64,000 bases of DNA from Chondrosia reniformis (taxonomy: Eukaryota; Porifera; Demospongiae; Chondrillida; Chondrillidae). Position numbers and translations under genes: made by a program. Each line of letters starts with the position of its first letter. Position 1 is the stretch's first letter. The stretch is from NCBI GenBank assembly GCA_947172415.1, contig OX359198.1, positions 4,247,401-4,311,400 on the forward strand. The letters are read 5' to 3'. The notes beneath the pieces are model-generated. The model saw only the letters and a list, made by a program, of their open reading frames with translations, searched no databases and had not been told where the DNA came from. Below are positions 52,796 through 63,297 of this stretch, piece after piece.

Positions 52796-54389
52796 TTCCA
52801 CTCAAAATCCTTGGAGTCTTTCCTCTGGTATTTGTGATACCATCTTTAAGTTTGAACCCTTTGAAGAAGAACAGGTTTTGGGGGCATTAAGGAAGCTAAA
52901 TATCTATAAAGCAACGGGTCCAGATAGAATATCAGCCTCTCTTCTCAAAACACTATCTACTGTGATATCTCCTAGTGTCACAAAACTTTTTAACTCCTTT
53001 ATAACTTCGGGTCAGACCCCTACAGAGTGGAAGGAGGCAAATGTAATTCCTATTCCGAAGGTAACTATTGCTAAGCTTCCTTCTGATTACAGACCTGTTT
53101 CAATTATCCCAGTGATAGCAAAGGTTTTTTAGTCCCTTGTTTTTGGGCAGTTCTATAACTATCTTGTTACCAACTTTCTGCTTCATCCAAATCAATCTGG
53201 TTTTCGACCTTCCCACTGTACTCAGGATATACTTTTGAAGACTATTGACGATTGGCGTAAGGCATTGGATAAAAGAGAATGTGTTGGAGCTGTCTTTGTA
53301 GATTTAAGTAAAGCCTTCGACACTATTGACCATGGCTTACTTCTTCAGAAGTTGCTGTGTTATGGAGTTAAAGGTAAAGAGTATCAGTGGTTTTCTAACT
53401 ATCTTAAAGGGAGGAAGCAGAGAGTGGCATTGGATGACACGATGTCTCGGTGGGTTGAAGTAGTGAGAGGTGTTCCACAGGGTTCTGTCTTGGGTCCTTT
53501 GCTATTTATTGTTTATATAAATGATCTCCCAGGAATGACCAGTAAGTGCAACATAAATATGTATGCAGACGATGTGGCCATTTACTGTTCGGGTAAAGAT
53601 ATAAATGAAGTTACAACATCACTTAACAGTGATCTAGCTGAAGTTGTTCGTTGGACAGAATGCAACCATCTCAAGATTAATGTTAGTAAAACTCAGTATA
53701 TGGTGTTAGGGAATAAGGCAATGAGGTCAGGGCAAGATGTTCACCTGAGACTGCCTGATGAAATAGTGCCATCAGTTAGCTTTGTGAAATATCTTGGTCT
53801 TCTTATTGATGATGATCTTAGTTGGAAGAGTCACATACTTGCCATCCGAAAGAAAGCTTTTGCTGCTATCAGCAGTATACGACAAGTTAGTAGATATCTT
53901 TCGGTAGATACTCGAAAGCTATTGTACAACACCTTGGTTCTTCCACATCTCCAATATTGTTCAACTGTTTGGCTCCCATGTAGCCAGGCACTTTCATTGA
54001 GATTGGAGAGAGTACAAAACTATTCTATGAGGGTTATCCTAAACCAGCCCCCACGTACACCAAGTGCTTTCCTGAGGAAGCAGTTAAATTGGACTACCCT
54101 GGCTCAGAGGCGCCAAAATCATATGCTGAGTCAGGTACATCGATGTTTAATTGGCAGGGCCCCCCAGTATCTGAGGGATAAGTTTGTGAGGAACTCGTGT
54201 TTTTACTCCTCTACACGTGGAAATCTTCATATTCCACAGCCTCGTACCAACATGTTGAAATATTCGTTTGAGTATCAAGGGGTATTTCATTATAATAAAT
54301 TACCATATGAGATTAAAGAAAAGTCAGATGTATTCTCTTTCAAAAGGGCTCTCAGACTGAAAACCTTAGATGAAAACAATTTTGTTTAA
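52796..54389 (+). pseudogene. L2/CR1-type reverse transcriptase with one in-frame stop
   Basis: The frame from 52761 carries FEPFEEEQVLGALRKLNIYK, ATGPDRISASLLK, WKEANVIPIPK, SDYRPVSIIPVIAKVF, then TAG at 53130-53132, and continues in the same frame. Next come LHPNQSGFRPSHCTQDIL, CVGAVFVDLSKAFDTIDHGL (motif A Asp), VPQGSVLGPLLFIVYINDLP (motif B) and NMYADDVAIY (motif C). The thumb includes VKYLGLLIDDDLSWKSHI and the end TLAQRRQNHML to FSFKRALRLKTL. Catalytic residues are intact. The stop probably replaces a Glu codon, the usual residue after KVF in this family. Confidence 0.92.
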
Positions 54390-54649
54390 TTTAATTTAAT
54401 TTAATTTTATTTGTATTATCTCGATCATATCTCATGTAATACATTTTTGTTTTAGTTAGTCATTTAATTTTCATATCAGCTAGTAATTTATTGTACAGGA
54501 GCAATTAGTTTTTTTTTTCTCTTCATTTTTTTTCTTTCAGTCATACTTAGAATCATCCTTGTCTTATTTTCATTTATTCATTAAATTTTTTCCAGGGCCT
54601 GCATGAAAACCCACATGATGGATGCAGCTTTCCTGTTGATAAATAATAA

Positions 54650-54681
<32 letters not shown>

Positions 54682-54682
54682 C
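54650..54682 (+). repeat. (ATCT)n microsatellite at the LINE 3' end
   Basis: Eight uninterrupted ATCT/CTAT units directly follow the LINE 3' UTR and abut the next retroelement relic. CR1/L2 elements end in short tandem repeats used in priming, so it is best read as the LINE tail. Confidence 0.9.
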
Positions 54683-54688
54683 TAAGAT

Positions 54689-55770
54689 ATGTACGTAGAT
54701 GACATTAAGTTCCACCTTATTCCTGCCTTGACCGATCAGGAGCCTCCCTCCCAGTTGGTACGGGAACTCCTACATCTTCCAACCCGCCATGGTGGTCTAG
54801 GCATTATAAATCCATCCACGATTTGTGAGGATCAGTATGGAAGCTCACAACACATTTCAAACCCTTTAAAGCAAATGATAATTGGCCATCAGAACACAAG
54901 CCAAGTCTTGGATACCGCAGAGCGTAAAAGCCATGTGCACGATGAAAGAAGGAAGGGCCTTATTGCAAAAGCCAAAGAAGTCAAAGAAAGCCTTCCGGCT
55001 ATACTTCAGAGAGCAATGGATCTGGCAAGTGAGACAGGTGCCTCTTCCTGGTTGGCATCATTGCCAATAATAGACCATGGGTTCTACCTAAATAAAGGTG
55101 AATTTTATGATGTCATCTCCATCAGATATAGATGGTCACTGATGAATACACCTGGAATATGCACTTGTGGCTTGCCCTTTTCCATAGACCATGCTATGAT
55201 TTGCCTCCATGGTGGCATGACCATTAGAAGACATAATGACATCAGGGATCTTACAGGTAAATGGCTGAAGGAGGTATGCCATGATGTCGAATGTGAACCC
55301 CACCTACAATCTTTATCAGGTGAGCAAATCCACCCCAATTCTGCTAATCTAAATGATGATGCCCGGACTGATATCCGTGCTAGAGGTTTCTGGAGGAGAG
55401 GTCAATGTGCCTTTTTCGATGTTAGGGTTTTTCATCCCAATGCACAGTCGTACCGCTCATCCAAAATTGAAACACTCTACAGAAGGCATGAGACTTAAGG
55501 AAGAGGGAATATGGTGACCGGATTAGAGAAGTGGAGAATGGCTCCTTTACCCCGCCACCACAGGTGGTTTGAGCTGAGAAACAACCATCTTCTATAAGCG
55601 ACTGGCGGAATTAATGTCAATCAGCAGAAATGCAAAATATCATGAAACTATATCTTGGATGAGACGTAAACTATCTTTCTCTCTGGTCAAATCAGCAATC
55701 ATGTGCATCAGAGGAAGCAGATCCATCAAAGCTAATTATAATGATAATATTACACTGGGATTGACCGAAA
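54689..55770 (+). pseudogene. C-terminal domain of a YLDD-type RT retroelement
   Basis: The frame 54689-55498 reads LVRELLHLPTRHGGLGIINP, then RRKGLIAKAKEVKE, then SWLASLPIIDHGFYLNKGEF. A Cys/His cluster follows (CTCGLPFSIDHAMICLHGG, then RRHNDIRDLTGKWLKEVC) and then DIRARGFWRRGQCAFFDVRV. After a stop or shift at 55498, decayed blocks continue (VENGSFTP, LSFSLVKSAIMCIRGS) to about 55770. I recognise this order from the C-termini of RT proteins with YLDDG boxes in corals, molluscs and sponges, but know no established function; the D...D(V)RV pattern could suit a nuclease-like fold (speculative). The RT half is absent; the L2 tail abuts at 54683. Confidence 0.7.
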
Positions 55771-55860
55771 GTCACCCAGTTTACTAACTTTATATGGATT
55801 TTATTTATAAATCTATTAGTTAGTAATATATAAACTCATTGACTTGTTTTATTTGTTACT

Positions 55861-55873
55861 AAAAAAAAAAAAA
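55861..55873 (+). other. Poly(A) tract, probable 3' end of the retroelement
   Basis: Thirteen A residues about 90 bp after the last coding-like block of the 54.69-55.77 kb relic, in the same orientation. It may mark that element's 3' tail. Confidence 0.5.
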
Positions 55874-56310
55874 TAACACCTGTAACTTCTTATGAAACTA
55901 CCTTGTACTAGTAAAAGTCGTCATAAAGCTTGACAAACACCCAGGAAAATGCCATCTGCAAGCTTTAAGCTGCAATGGCATTTGAATTAGAAGAATGGCA
56001 TAAAAAGAGAAAGTATTTCTGGGCGCATATAGTTTTTTAAATAAAAATTTGAAAATACCTAAAACGCAGCCCCGTTGTTTAGACTGTCTAAAATTTCCAA
56101 CGTGTAAACAACGTTGTCTAATTAAAAGACGCAGCGTTTTATAAACACGTTTACACAGTCTTTTAAAAACGTCTGACTGTAGAACCAACGTTGCACGGCA
56201 ACGGTATGGGAAGTTTAAGTAAATGAAAATAATTACTTCCTGAAAGATGGCCGCAATGAATTTGTGCATACATTGCATGCATACGTACATGCACAGATAC
56301 TTTACTTAAT
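55874..56310. other. Stretch without a recognisable gene
   Basis: No protein motif. A 130-codon minus-strand frame (56290-55898) shows no family signature. GTTTACACAGTC and GTAAACAACGTTG are loosely repeated in this part (56090-56170). Confidence 0.35.
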
Positions 56311-56325
56311 GGGCACTTCACTCAC

Positions 56326-57473
56326 CGTTTCTAGGAGGCAATTTCACGTCAAAATACAATGAAGGATACGATGAGTCATTAGCGACTGTAGCAGAATAGG
56401 AATCTGCACTGTAAACATCAAATGGTGGCAGAATATATAAGGTACTTGTTGTTTTCTTTACAAAATCTGTCTCATTAAAACGGACAAAGGGTGATTCTTC
56501 AAAAAAGATGGGTTCTCCCCTAAACAACCATTCAATGTCAACGAAATATCCCCTAAAGACAACGCTAAGTTCAAATGTTCTTACACTGTTAAAATCAATA
56601 AATACTTCCTTTGGTGTAAGTCTCTCAAAGATGCCTCCTATAAGAAACATATTTACAAATAACAAGAAAACTATAAAATGTAAATAAATAATATGTAAAT
56701 ATGACTATTATACATACGTACGTACGATTGCAGAGAATCACTAAATCAATCTCTATCACACAAAATGTGATTTCTGATTCCACATCACTGAAATTTCCAA
56801 ATCCAACATCTGATCTAGCTCTCACTCTGACTTCATATGTGGTATTTAACATGAGACCAGTCAGTGTAGTATATGTAGTAGTTGGATTGAGTGACTGGGA
56901 CATCCACACATCCATGCCCATCTCTCTATATTAAATTTCATAATGCAATATTACTCTATCACTGGACGGCTCATCCCAGCTGATATCAAGAGAAGGTTGA
57001 CCATTAGAGGCATTTTTGACTGAAGTCACATTTTCAACCATTCCAGGGACTACAAATATTAGGTGAAACATTTAAATGTGATCATTGTTTAATAAGCAGT
57101 TTTATGCTATGCTAATATAAATTACAAAATTCTTTTAAATTATAATTATGGTTAGGGTTAGCCTATTTATTGCTTAGAGAACTTTGAGGATACAATTTCA
57201 AACCAATTTTTCTTCCCTCTACCATAGGGTCGTACAAGTATTCAGATTGAACTGACCATCAAAAGTTGTTTCATTGACTGTTTCACTCCATGCTCCATTC
57301 CCAACATCAGACACAGCTCTCACTCTCACTTCATAGGTAGTTGCCAGCGTTAGACCAGTTAGTGTTGTATATGTAGCAGTTGTATTGGGTGACTGTATGG
57401 TCCAGTTCATGCCAATCTCTCTATATTCAACTTGATAATACAATGTTGGTGACAAATGTCTGGTGAAATATTG
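56326..57473 (-). pseudogene. Exons of an FN3/Ig-domain gene, probably decaying
   Basis: Three minus-strand exons. Exon 57473-57257 (acceptor AATTCAG, donor GATG|GTCAGT) encodes the second half of a fibronectin type III domain: YYQVEYREIGMNWTIQS, YTTLTGLTLATTYEVRVRAV. Exon 57049-56762 (acceptor TTTGTAG) encodes a nearly complete FN3 domain but has TAA in place of the Val codon before YREMG, and its donor is damaged. Exon 56637-56326 (acceptor TTTCTTATAG, donor CG|GTGAGTG) encodes an Ig-like domain with VDIEWLFRGEPIFF and STLYILPPFDVYSADSY. Joining the first and third exons keeps phase 1; the middle one cannot be included. The domains suit an extracellular receptor or adhesion protein. No start or stop exon is visible. 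Confidence 0.7.
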
Positions 57474-58428
57474 CTGAATTAAAATTGAAAAATAGTCAAG
57501 ATATAATGAAGAATTTACGATTACGATTGCGCAATCTGGTGATGTATTTTGATGTTTCTCTAGTGTGTCACCAACACCTCTTGTATGTCGCTCTGTACAC
57601 ATTTAGTGAGTCTTGTGACACTGCGAAAACATCACTGCCTGGTTGCTAAAGATCATCTCTTTTTATGAATGGCTATGACAAGTTCACGCTCTCCTACGAG
57701 AAGGAGCTACTGAATAAGCGAGTTGTAGCGAAGCTTAGATAAAGCGTATTTGTATACATTCTCGTTACGTTCTCGTTAAGTTTGAGGCAGAAGAAGAAGG
57801 TCAATAGATTCAGCCTAGCATCAACCTCTGTTTGACACTTTGAAAGGTCAACCTCAAACGATTTCATTTTCCATACATGCCTGATAAACTTTCCCATACC
57901 ATATCTGATAGTGATATGCAATGAATGACAATGCACAGTCATGTCTTACTGTGTGTCAATTTGATTCATGAATAATCTGATCTTTTGTCACTTTTTACTG
58001 TATTGTGGCTTCAATTAGGAGTAGGTTGCATCAAAAGAATGTCTTCTTCCCACATAGTGGTCAGCTATACAAGATATCAGCTACTTTGCTCACTATGTGC
58101 TTGGCATGTACGGATGGCCAATGTACTGCTATTCACCTCTTGCTGCATGCTCTGCATCAAGACTGGGTAAGGTATCTTATAGCAGTGGGGGTACACAGCC
58201 AATCTACTACATGGTAGTGTAAAAGTTAGGTGTGGCCAGCTTCACAGCAGTTGTTCGTGAAGTGATAAAAGTTCTAAGGGTCATACATTTGATAGGAGTG
58301 AAAGTATAATGATAAGTAACTATTGGTTATATGTGGTTCAATTAAAGTGTTGATAGTAAGAGAAGGGGTGTTATGCAATTTACCAGCTTATTATTATAGT
58401 ACACTAGCAGCTTCTGAATAGTGGGCAA
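57474..58428. other. Stretch without a recognisable gene
   Basis: Likely upstream intron or flank of the FN3/Ig gene. Frames on both strands (57694-57942 minus, 57985-58217 plus) have no motif. No further FN3 or Ig exon was recognised. Confidence 0.4.
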
Positions 58429-58796
58429 CCTCTGATTTCTGGATAGTGGACACTCTGCCTGAACACCCAAGGACTTCTTGTAATACAGAAACAACTCTTT
58501 TAATGGACAAAGAGGGCCTTTTCTAGCTACAGTTGCAGTCAGAAAAAACTGAATGATTTCCGTACATAATGAGGGACGCCTCTCACCGAGAATTGATGGA
58601 GCTGTTAACGAAGTAAAAGCGTCTTATCGACTAATCTTGAATTAACTAACGAAGTAACGTACGGCTGAACCCGTTTCAGATAGCATTGTATACAGATATA
58701 AAGCTTTTATTATGAAAACCTCCCAGTAAAGGACAACCTCAGAATAGTGGACAAGTTCCTCTGCACCAACTTGTCCATTATTGAGAGGTTTCACTG
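58429..58796. mobile_element. Tigger/mariner-like MITE relic
   Basis: The right end, read inverted, is CAGTGAAACCTCTCAATAAT followed by GGACAAG, a terminus style of pogo/Tigger and mariner relatives, with TA outside (58797-58798). Inside, inverted and direct echoes of AATAGTGGACA (58445, 58745) and GGACAACCTC (58731) support a fold-back structure. The left terminus is degraded (near GCTTCTGAATAGTGGGCAAC). Confidence 0.5.
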
Positions 58797-58803
58797 TATA
58801 AGC

Positions 58804-59584
58804 AGCAGCTTACTGTATGGCTGGTATTGGAAGGTGTAGGGAAATATTATGGAATTGACATTTGATGGGGGTAGACACTTTGTAACCATCAATTAATGCT
58901 CATACACCCACTTTATTCATTTTGTTGCTTTAAAGCAACAAAATTTAATAATTTAATGTACTGTAAGAGTATGTTTGATTTCTCTAGAAATTAAATAAAA
59001 TTTGTTAGTTTATATAAACATTTAACTCTAAATTATATGTAGCATAATTTCATGTTTCAAAGCTGCATTAATATATTGAAAACTGAATACGAAAACGGCG
59101 GCAATGCGGTGAACTTTAACCATCGATAATTTAGGATTACAATAATATTTTTTATCATTTACACAGTAAATCAATAAAATGACTAATAGGTAATAATCTA
59201 TAAACGATTCAGACAAATCCCTTCAGTATTTTGTCGATTAGGACACCTTTAACGGCTATAATTTTTACTTGATTCCGTTGGCCATATTGAATTGAGGGTT
59301 AATGTGATATGGTTCGGTGATTAGAATATGTTGAACTATCTAGTTACAGATTTGATAAGTTTGATAGTTTAAGATGCTCTAATCATAAGTTACAGATTTT
59401 TGGTTATATTTGAACATGTGTATACTAAGGGGGTTAATAAAAAACAAAATTAGAATAACCTAGTGTCTAAGTATGCGCATGCTTACTTAATCATTGTTCT
59501 CTTTGTAATGTCCGTAGTTCTTTGTAGTTGCTAGTGCTTTGTTGGAGACTTGCAATTGTGAAATTAGTGCCGATATCTGAGTAA
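58804..59584. other. Stretch without a recognisable gene
   Basis: TTGCTTTAAAGCAACAAAAT at 58923-58942 is a perfect 14-base palindrome core (TTGCTTTAAAGCAA). No coding motif seen. It may hold the promoter of the small gene that follows. Confidence 0.35.
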
Positions 59585-59789
59585 ATGGCCGACGGAAATA
59601 TTGCGAAATTGCTGGCGATATCTATGCAAATGGCTGACGGAAATGCACATTTTCAAATGCATAGTTATATTCATTATCCTATCTGTGTATATGTATACAC
59701 AAATAGAATAATAAATATAATTATGCACTTATATAAATATCATTTTTGTATTCCTACCATCCACAAAGTGCGTGCTGGAATTTTTCAAG

Positions 59790-60474
59790 ATGTCGCTGTC
59801 ACAAAAAGCAATTACTGAGGAAGATGTAAGCCACTTTAAATTGTACCCTAAGAGATTAGCAAGAACTTCAAAATTGTATTTTCGTCCTGCTGTAGTATCT
59901 ACAATTTGACGATGCGATTTGGCAGAATGGACAGGGGTCCATTCCCGAATCAATAAATATAGACAGTATCGATTCTGAGCAACAGCCACCACAACCGCCG
60001 CTACAGTCGCCACAATCGCCTGTAGAACAATGGCTATATTATAAAAAGCTGTCTGAAAAGGCCAAGAGTTTGGAGAAACAGAAGGACCAAAAGGCAATAT
60101 CGTCGCCCTCAGCAAGCGGTAAGGTTTTTTCTATTAATTTGACACCTCATGCAGTAATTCCGTTCACTTTCAAACTAGTGTAGTTCTATAAATGTATGCG
60201 TGGTATTTAATTATGCTATATTTGCGAGTGACTATCGAAGCGTATAATTTAATTTCACACTAGAATTCAACCCTCAAAAAACATTTACCTCTGTTAAGGT
60301 GTTGAAAAGGACGTATTCAAGAACGATTCACGATGGCACTCCAAAAAGGATTTTAAGACCGTGCTACAGACTGCAAAAGAGACAGGAATCGGCAATAAAG
60401 ATACGAAGGAAGCGAATGCTGCCGAATCACGATTGACAAATGGCATATTTGTAAAACAAGTATTTCGAGTTTAA
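59790..60474 (+). CDS. Small three-exon gene, function unknown
   Basis: Exons 59790-59825, 59896-60118 and 60299-60474 join in frame. Junctions are GAT|GTAAGC ... GCTGTAG|TATC and AGCG|GTAAGG ... CTGTTAAG|GTGTTG (phase 0, then phase 1). The product would be about 144 residues: MSLSQKAITEED, an acidic part (FDDAIWQNGQGSIPESINID), a Pro/Gln run (QQPPQPPLQSPQSP), a charged helix (YYKKLSEKAKSLEKQKDQK) and a Lys-rich end. I do not recognise the family. The start is uncertain: AG precedes the ATG with a pyrimidine-rich run (TTTTTCAAG|ATG), so an upstream exon is possible, perhaps beginning at 59585 (MADGNIAKLLAISMQ). The last eight or so codons and the TAA lie in dispersed repeat A. Confidence 0.55.
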
Positions 60475-60645
60475 AAACTTGTGGGGTTGCCGCCCCCCTG
60501 AATTAACTCGAACTATTTGGCCGCATCGTTGGGCTTTAGTATATATATTCTTAATCCTAACGATTGGGGGCACTTAAGTGTCCTGAACTTTAATAATAAC
60601 GATGGAAAAGCTTCGTTAACTAAATCTTCCTTAACGCCACCATTT
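60448..60645 (+). repeat. Dispersed repeat A, copy 2
   Basis: Matches 10121-10310 in the same orientation (AAACAAGTATTTCGAGTTTA, then GGGGTTGCCGCCCCC, TTGGCCGCATCGTTGGGCTT and TTAATCCTAACGATTGGGGG). Its first 26 bases are the end of the small gene's last exon and supply its stop codon. Confidence 0.7.
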
Positions 60646-60830
60646 ATTTATACAATAGTTGAGTATATCTATCACCAAAAGACGATTAGCGGTTAAACAT
60701 GTAACAAATACCTTGTACTATGTGCATCAGAAATCCAGCCTATGGTAAAACACGAAATTCCAGAATTGGTATTTTAATGGAATTATAGACTAGGATTGAG
60801 AAAAACATGGATGTCCTACTATTCATTTTA

Positions 60831-60923
60831 TGTACGGGTTATCACCTTAAAATCTACAATAGTTTACTTTATGTGTTATTTAGAAATCCATTTGTTATAG
60901 ATTTTAAGGTGATAACTCGTACA
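60831..60923. mobile_element. Tiny fold-back element, 93 bp
   Basis: TGTACGGGTTATCACCTTAA and AATCTACAATAG on the left are mirrored on the right (reverse complement TGTACGAGTTATCACCTTAA, AATCTATAACA), with a loop of about 30 bp. It lies 7 bp from the left end of the ISL2EU-like element. Non-coding. Confidence 0.75.
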
Positions 60924-61098
60924 TCAATTGAATAGACCATATGCGTTCTTACGCAATAACCGGAAGGTCAAAAGGTCAACGGTGAGTCGTTGTAAGGAGA
61001 ACATAAGAAATCGATAGTATTTTGCAACTTTAAGCCGTTTTAATCGTAGTTTAAAGCCGTTTTAATCGTAGTTAGAGTCAGAAATCGTTGCTTTCATA

Positions 61099-61970
61099 AT
61101 GTCTCGACGTCAATGCTGTGTCTGGGGATGCCACAATAGAAAAAGAAGATGCCCAGAAGATGTAAACGGACAACGAATTTGCGGCTGTGTCGACTTACAC
61201 ACAGAAGATTGCCCAAAATCCCAAGACCTTTTATCTTTACACTGCATTCTGAAAATGTCAAATGAAGTGCAGCGTGAGGTTATCAAAAAAAGTGAATTTA
61301 ACACGCAAAGATTCCAAAGGGAATCTCTGGATGCCTGGACCAGAATCATGTATATGTAATCTTCATTATAAGGATTTCAGAGGACCCACACGTAGTAACC
61401 CGAATGTTACACCTGTACATTTCAAGAGGCCCCATGAGTTCTACTCCATGGCCAGTGATAACAATCAGACTAGGAAGAGGAGACTTTCCATTAGACATGC
61501 ACAAGGTTCCATGTCATCTTTAGAGCAGTCATCAGAAGAGCAGCTTGATCATGGTTCCAGTGAAGACGACTCAAGGGAAGAAGGACTGAATGCTGAATCA
61601 GTAACTACAAAACTTAATCTTCTGCAGGAAGAACTGGAATCACTTACAGCTGAGATTAAAATGTTAAGGGCTACTCCTCAAAGATTGGTAATATCTTTAT
61701 TGTCTTTAGCCCAAGTGGCCATGTACACAGGCATATCAAAAATGTTGTTTGACTCCTTGTTAGATTGGCTGTCACCTACTTTAGGTATGCAAGTACATGA
61801 CAGTCCAAGAGGATGTAGTCCAAATGTTCCCCTCAGTAATTCTCAAAAATTACTGTTAGTACTCAATGCATGCGCTTACGCCAAAATGTTAGCCAGGAAG
61901 ACCTAGCATTTCGTTTTGTGGTTGATCAGTCAACTGTTTCAAGAATTCTCATCTGGTGAAGCTGCAAGGA
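61099..61970 (+). pseudogene. THAP-domain transposase, N-terminal part
   Basis: Frame 61099-61359 starts MSRRQCCVWGCHNRKRRC, giving the first Cys pair of the C2CH THAP zinc finger. After a frameshift near 61290 the frame to 61906 gives NLWMPGPESCICNLHYKDF (Pro and the final Cys and His). A Ser/Glu-rich linker, a coiled segment (VTTKLNLLQEELESLTAEIK) and DUF-like NSQKLLLVLNACAYAKM follow. After a second shift, SQEDLAFRFVVDQSTVSRIL is the helix-turn-helix that precedes a DDE_Tnp_4 domain in this group. The DDE domain is absent, so it cannot cut DNA. Confidence 0.85.
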
Positions 61971-63184
61971 ATGGATGTGATGTTGAAATGAATACCCCAC
62001 ATGGCTGGACTACTGCTTCCTTTATTTGGCAATAAGCCTCAATGCCTTTAGTCTCGTGCTCCCTTCCCCACTGCAAAGAGGGTGAGGTGGGATTTCCATA
62101 ATCACCAAGGATTTGCTTCAGTAATGAGGGGGGATAATCAACAGTAGTCCTACAAACTCACCCAAAGTAGCTGGCAGTCAATCTAAACTGCCTTGCATCC
62201 ATCCAAAGGGGATTGTCTCTCTGACCGATGGTCATTTCTTGAATCAAGTTAGCCTCCTCTTGTACTACAGCCAGTGATTTTACTAAATGGTCAACTATTA
62301 ATGTTGTAAGATCTGGTGACATAGACAGAAGCTTATCTAAGGGATCTGTAAAATGATCATGATGTTGAGTTGAACTGGTGCATTTAGTACTGGTTACTTC
62401 TCTATCTGCCTCCTCTGTGAAGTAGTCATACGCACCTACAGCTATAGGCAGTTTTGAGATCGATTTCAATAATATGTTAACATCTAATTTAGGGCCAGAT
62501 GGCTTTGTATACCCTGTCTGAGAGGCAACTCCAAAGTTTAGATCCTTGGCTGAAGTTGGCTTACCAGATGTAGACCTGGACCAAATGCAAAGGTGACACT
62601 TCTAATAATGTTAGTAACAAAGCAGCTACATGAACGCAGCTTTGGGTTTCACCTGCAGGACATTTGCAATTACCTCCTTTTACAATGTAGCCATTCTCAA
62701 CTCTGGCAAGAGTCACAAATACTTCATAGAATGGAGGATGCTTACGCATTGAAGGGCGGCATTTTGCTTTGACAGCTTCAGTGGTGTCAAAACTGGTTGT
62801 CAAAAGTCCAAAAACATGGCCACATTGGTACAATCGCACTCCTGTTCTGAAGTTTTTAGTATATCCACCCATCTTGGTCAAATAAGATTTTACCACACTT
62901 TCTGTTACATCTGGGAAGTTATCTCTCTTCCAGCCATCATCTGGGAGAGAACTAAATAATGGAGCATCAGGAACAACCATGTTTTGGAGAGCTTTCACAT
63001 CGAGGTCTTCTTCTAAACAATTTGTTTCATAAAAGTCCGTAACCCGAGTAATTAATTCGTCTTTTGAGCCAGTTACAGGTAATTTGTGTTCCTTTAAGAG
63101 CACCTTTAATTCAAGAACCGTCTTGTTCGCAAAGTACGAACGTTTCTGTAAGCCGATTTTGCTTTCTCTCAATTTTATCGCCAT
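61940..63184 (-). pseudogene. SAP-SWIM-YqaJ protein, C-terminus deleted
   Basis: Frame 63184-62561 begins MAIKLRESKIGLQKRSYF. Residues 20-50 are a SAP domain (LELKVLLKEHKLPVTGSKDE), a DNA-binding helix pair. Near the end, GGNCKCPAGETQSCVHVAAL is a SWIM zinc finger (CxC...CxH). A shift near 62570 leads to 62469-62158, with the YqaJ start block DNPLWMDARQFRLTASYFG, then in the next frame SLQWGREHETKGIEAY and HPFLAASPDE, which hold the first catalytic residues (Glu, Asp) of the lambda-exonuclease-type fold. The following Glu-x-Lys core is deleted. In full-length relatives this is a nuclease; its role in transposition is not established to my knowledge. Confidence 0.85.
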
Positions 63185-63297
63185 TTGAGTGACCGAAAAG
63201 TCGATCTTCTTATATTTCTTATATTACCGTCGTACCGTTCATTCACCGTTGACCTTTAAACTTCCGGCGCGGGGGGCGTGAACGCATATGGTCTATT

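Larger units (their letters stand above)
51425..54683 (+). mobile_element. L2/CR1-type LINE with 2A-like leader, internally deleted
   Basis: Plus-strand LINE holding a leader with a 2A-like motif, a PHD-like finger, an APE endonuclease and RT, and ending in a CTAT/ATCT microsatellite at 54650-54682, as CR1/L2 elements do. The 5' end lies somewhat before the ATG at 51425. Between endonuclease and RT a linker of perhaps 100 or more residues is missing near 52790, and there is one TAG in RT. Otherwise the sequence is well kept. Confidence 0.9.
60931..63297. mobile_element. ISL2EU-like transposon with convergent THAP transposase and YqaJ nuclease, internally deleted
   Basis: AATAGACCATATGCGTTC at the left and its inverse at the right (63280-63297) are identical over 18 bp. 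Similarity continues inward (CGGAAGGTCAAAAGGTCAAC against CGGAAGTTTAAAGGTCAACG). The termini flank two genes pointing at each other: a THAP/HTH transposase (plus) and a SAP-SWIM-YqaJ protein (minus). That pair is what I recall for ISL2EU transposons. TA lies as dinucleotide 60933-60934 and 63294-63295 and could be the target duplication. Near 61960 both genes end abruptly against each other, so the DDE domain and the end of the nuclease were removed by one deletion. Confidence 0.82.
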
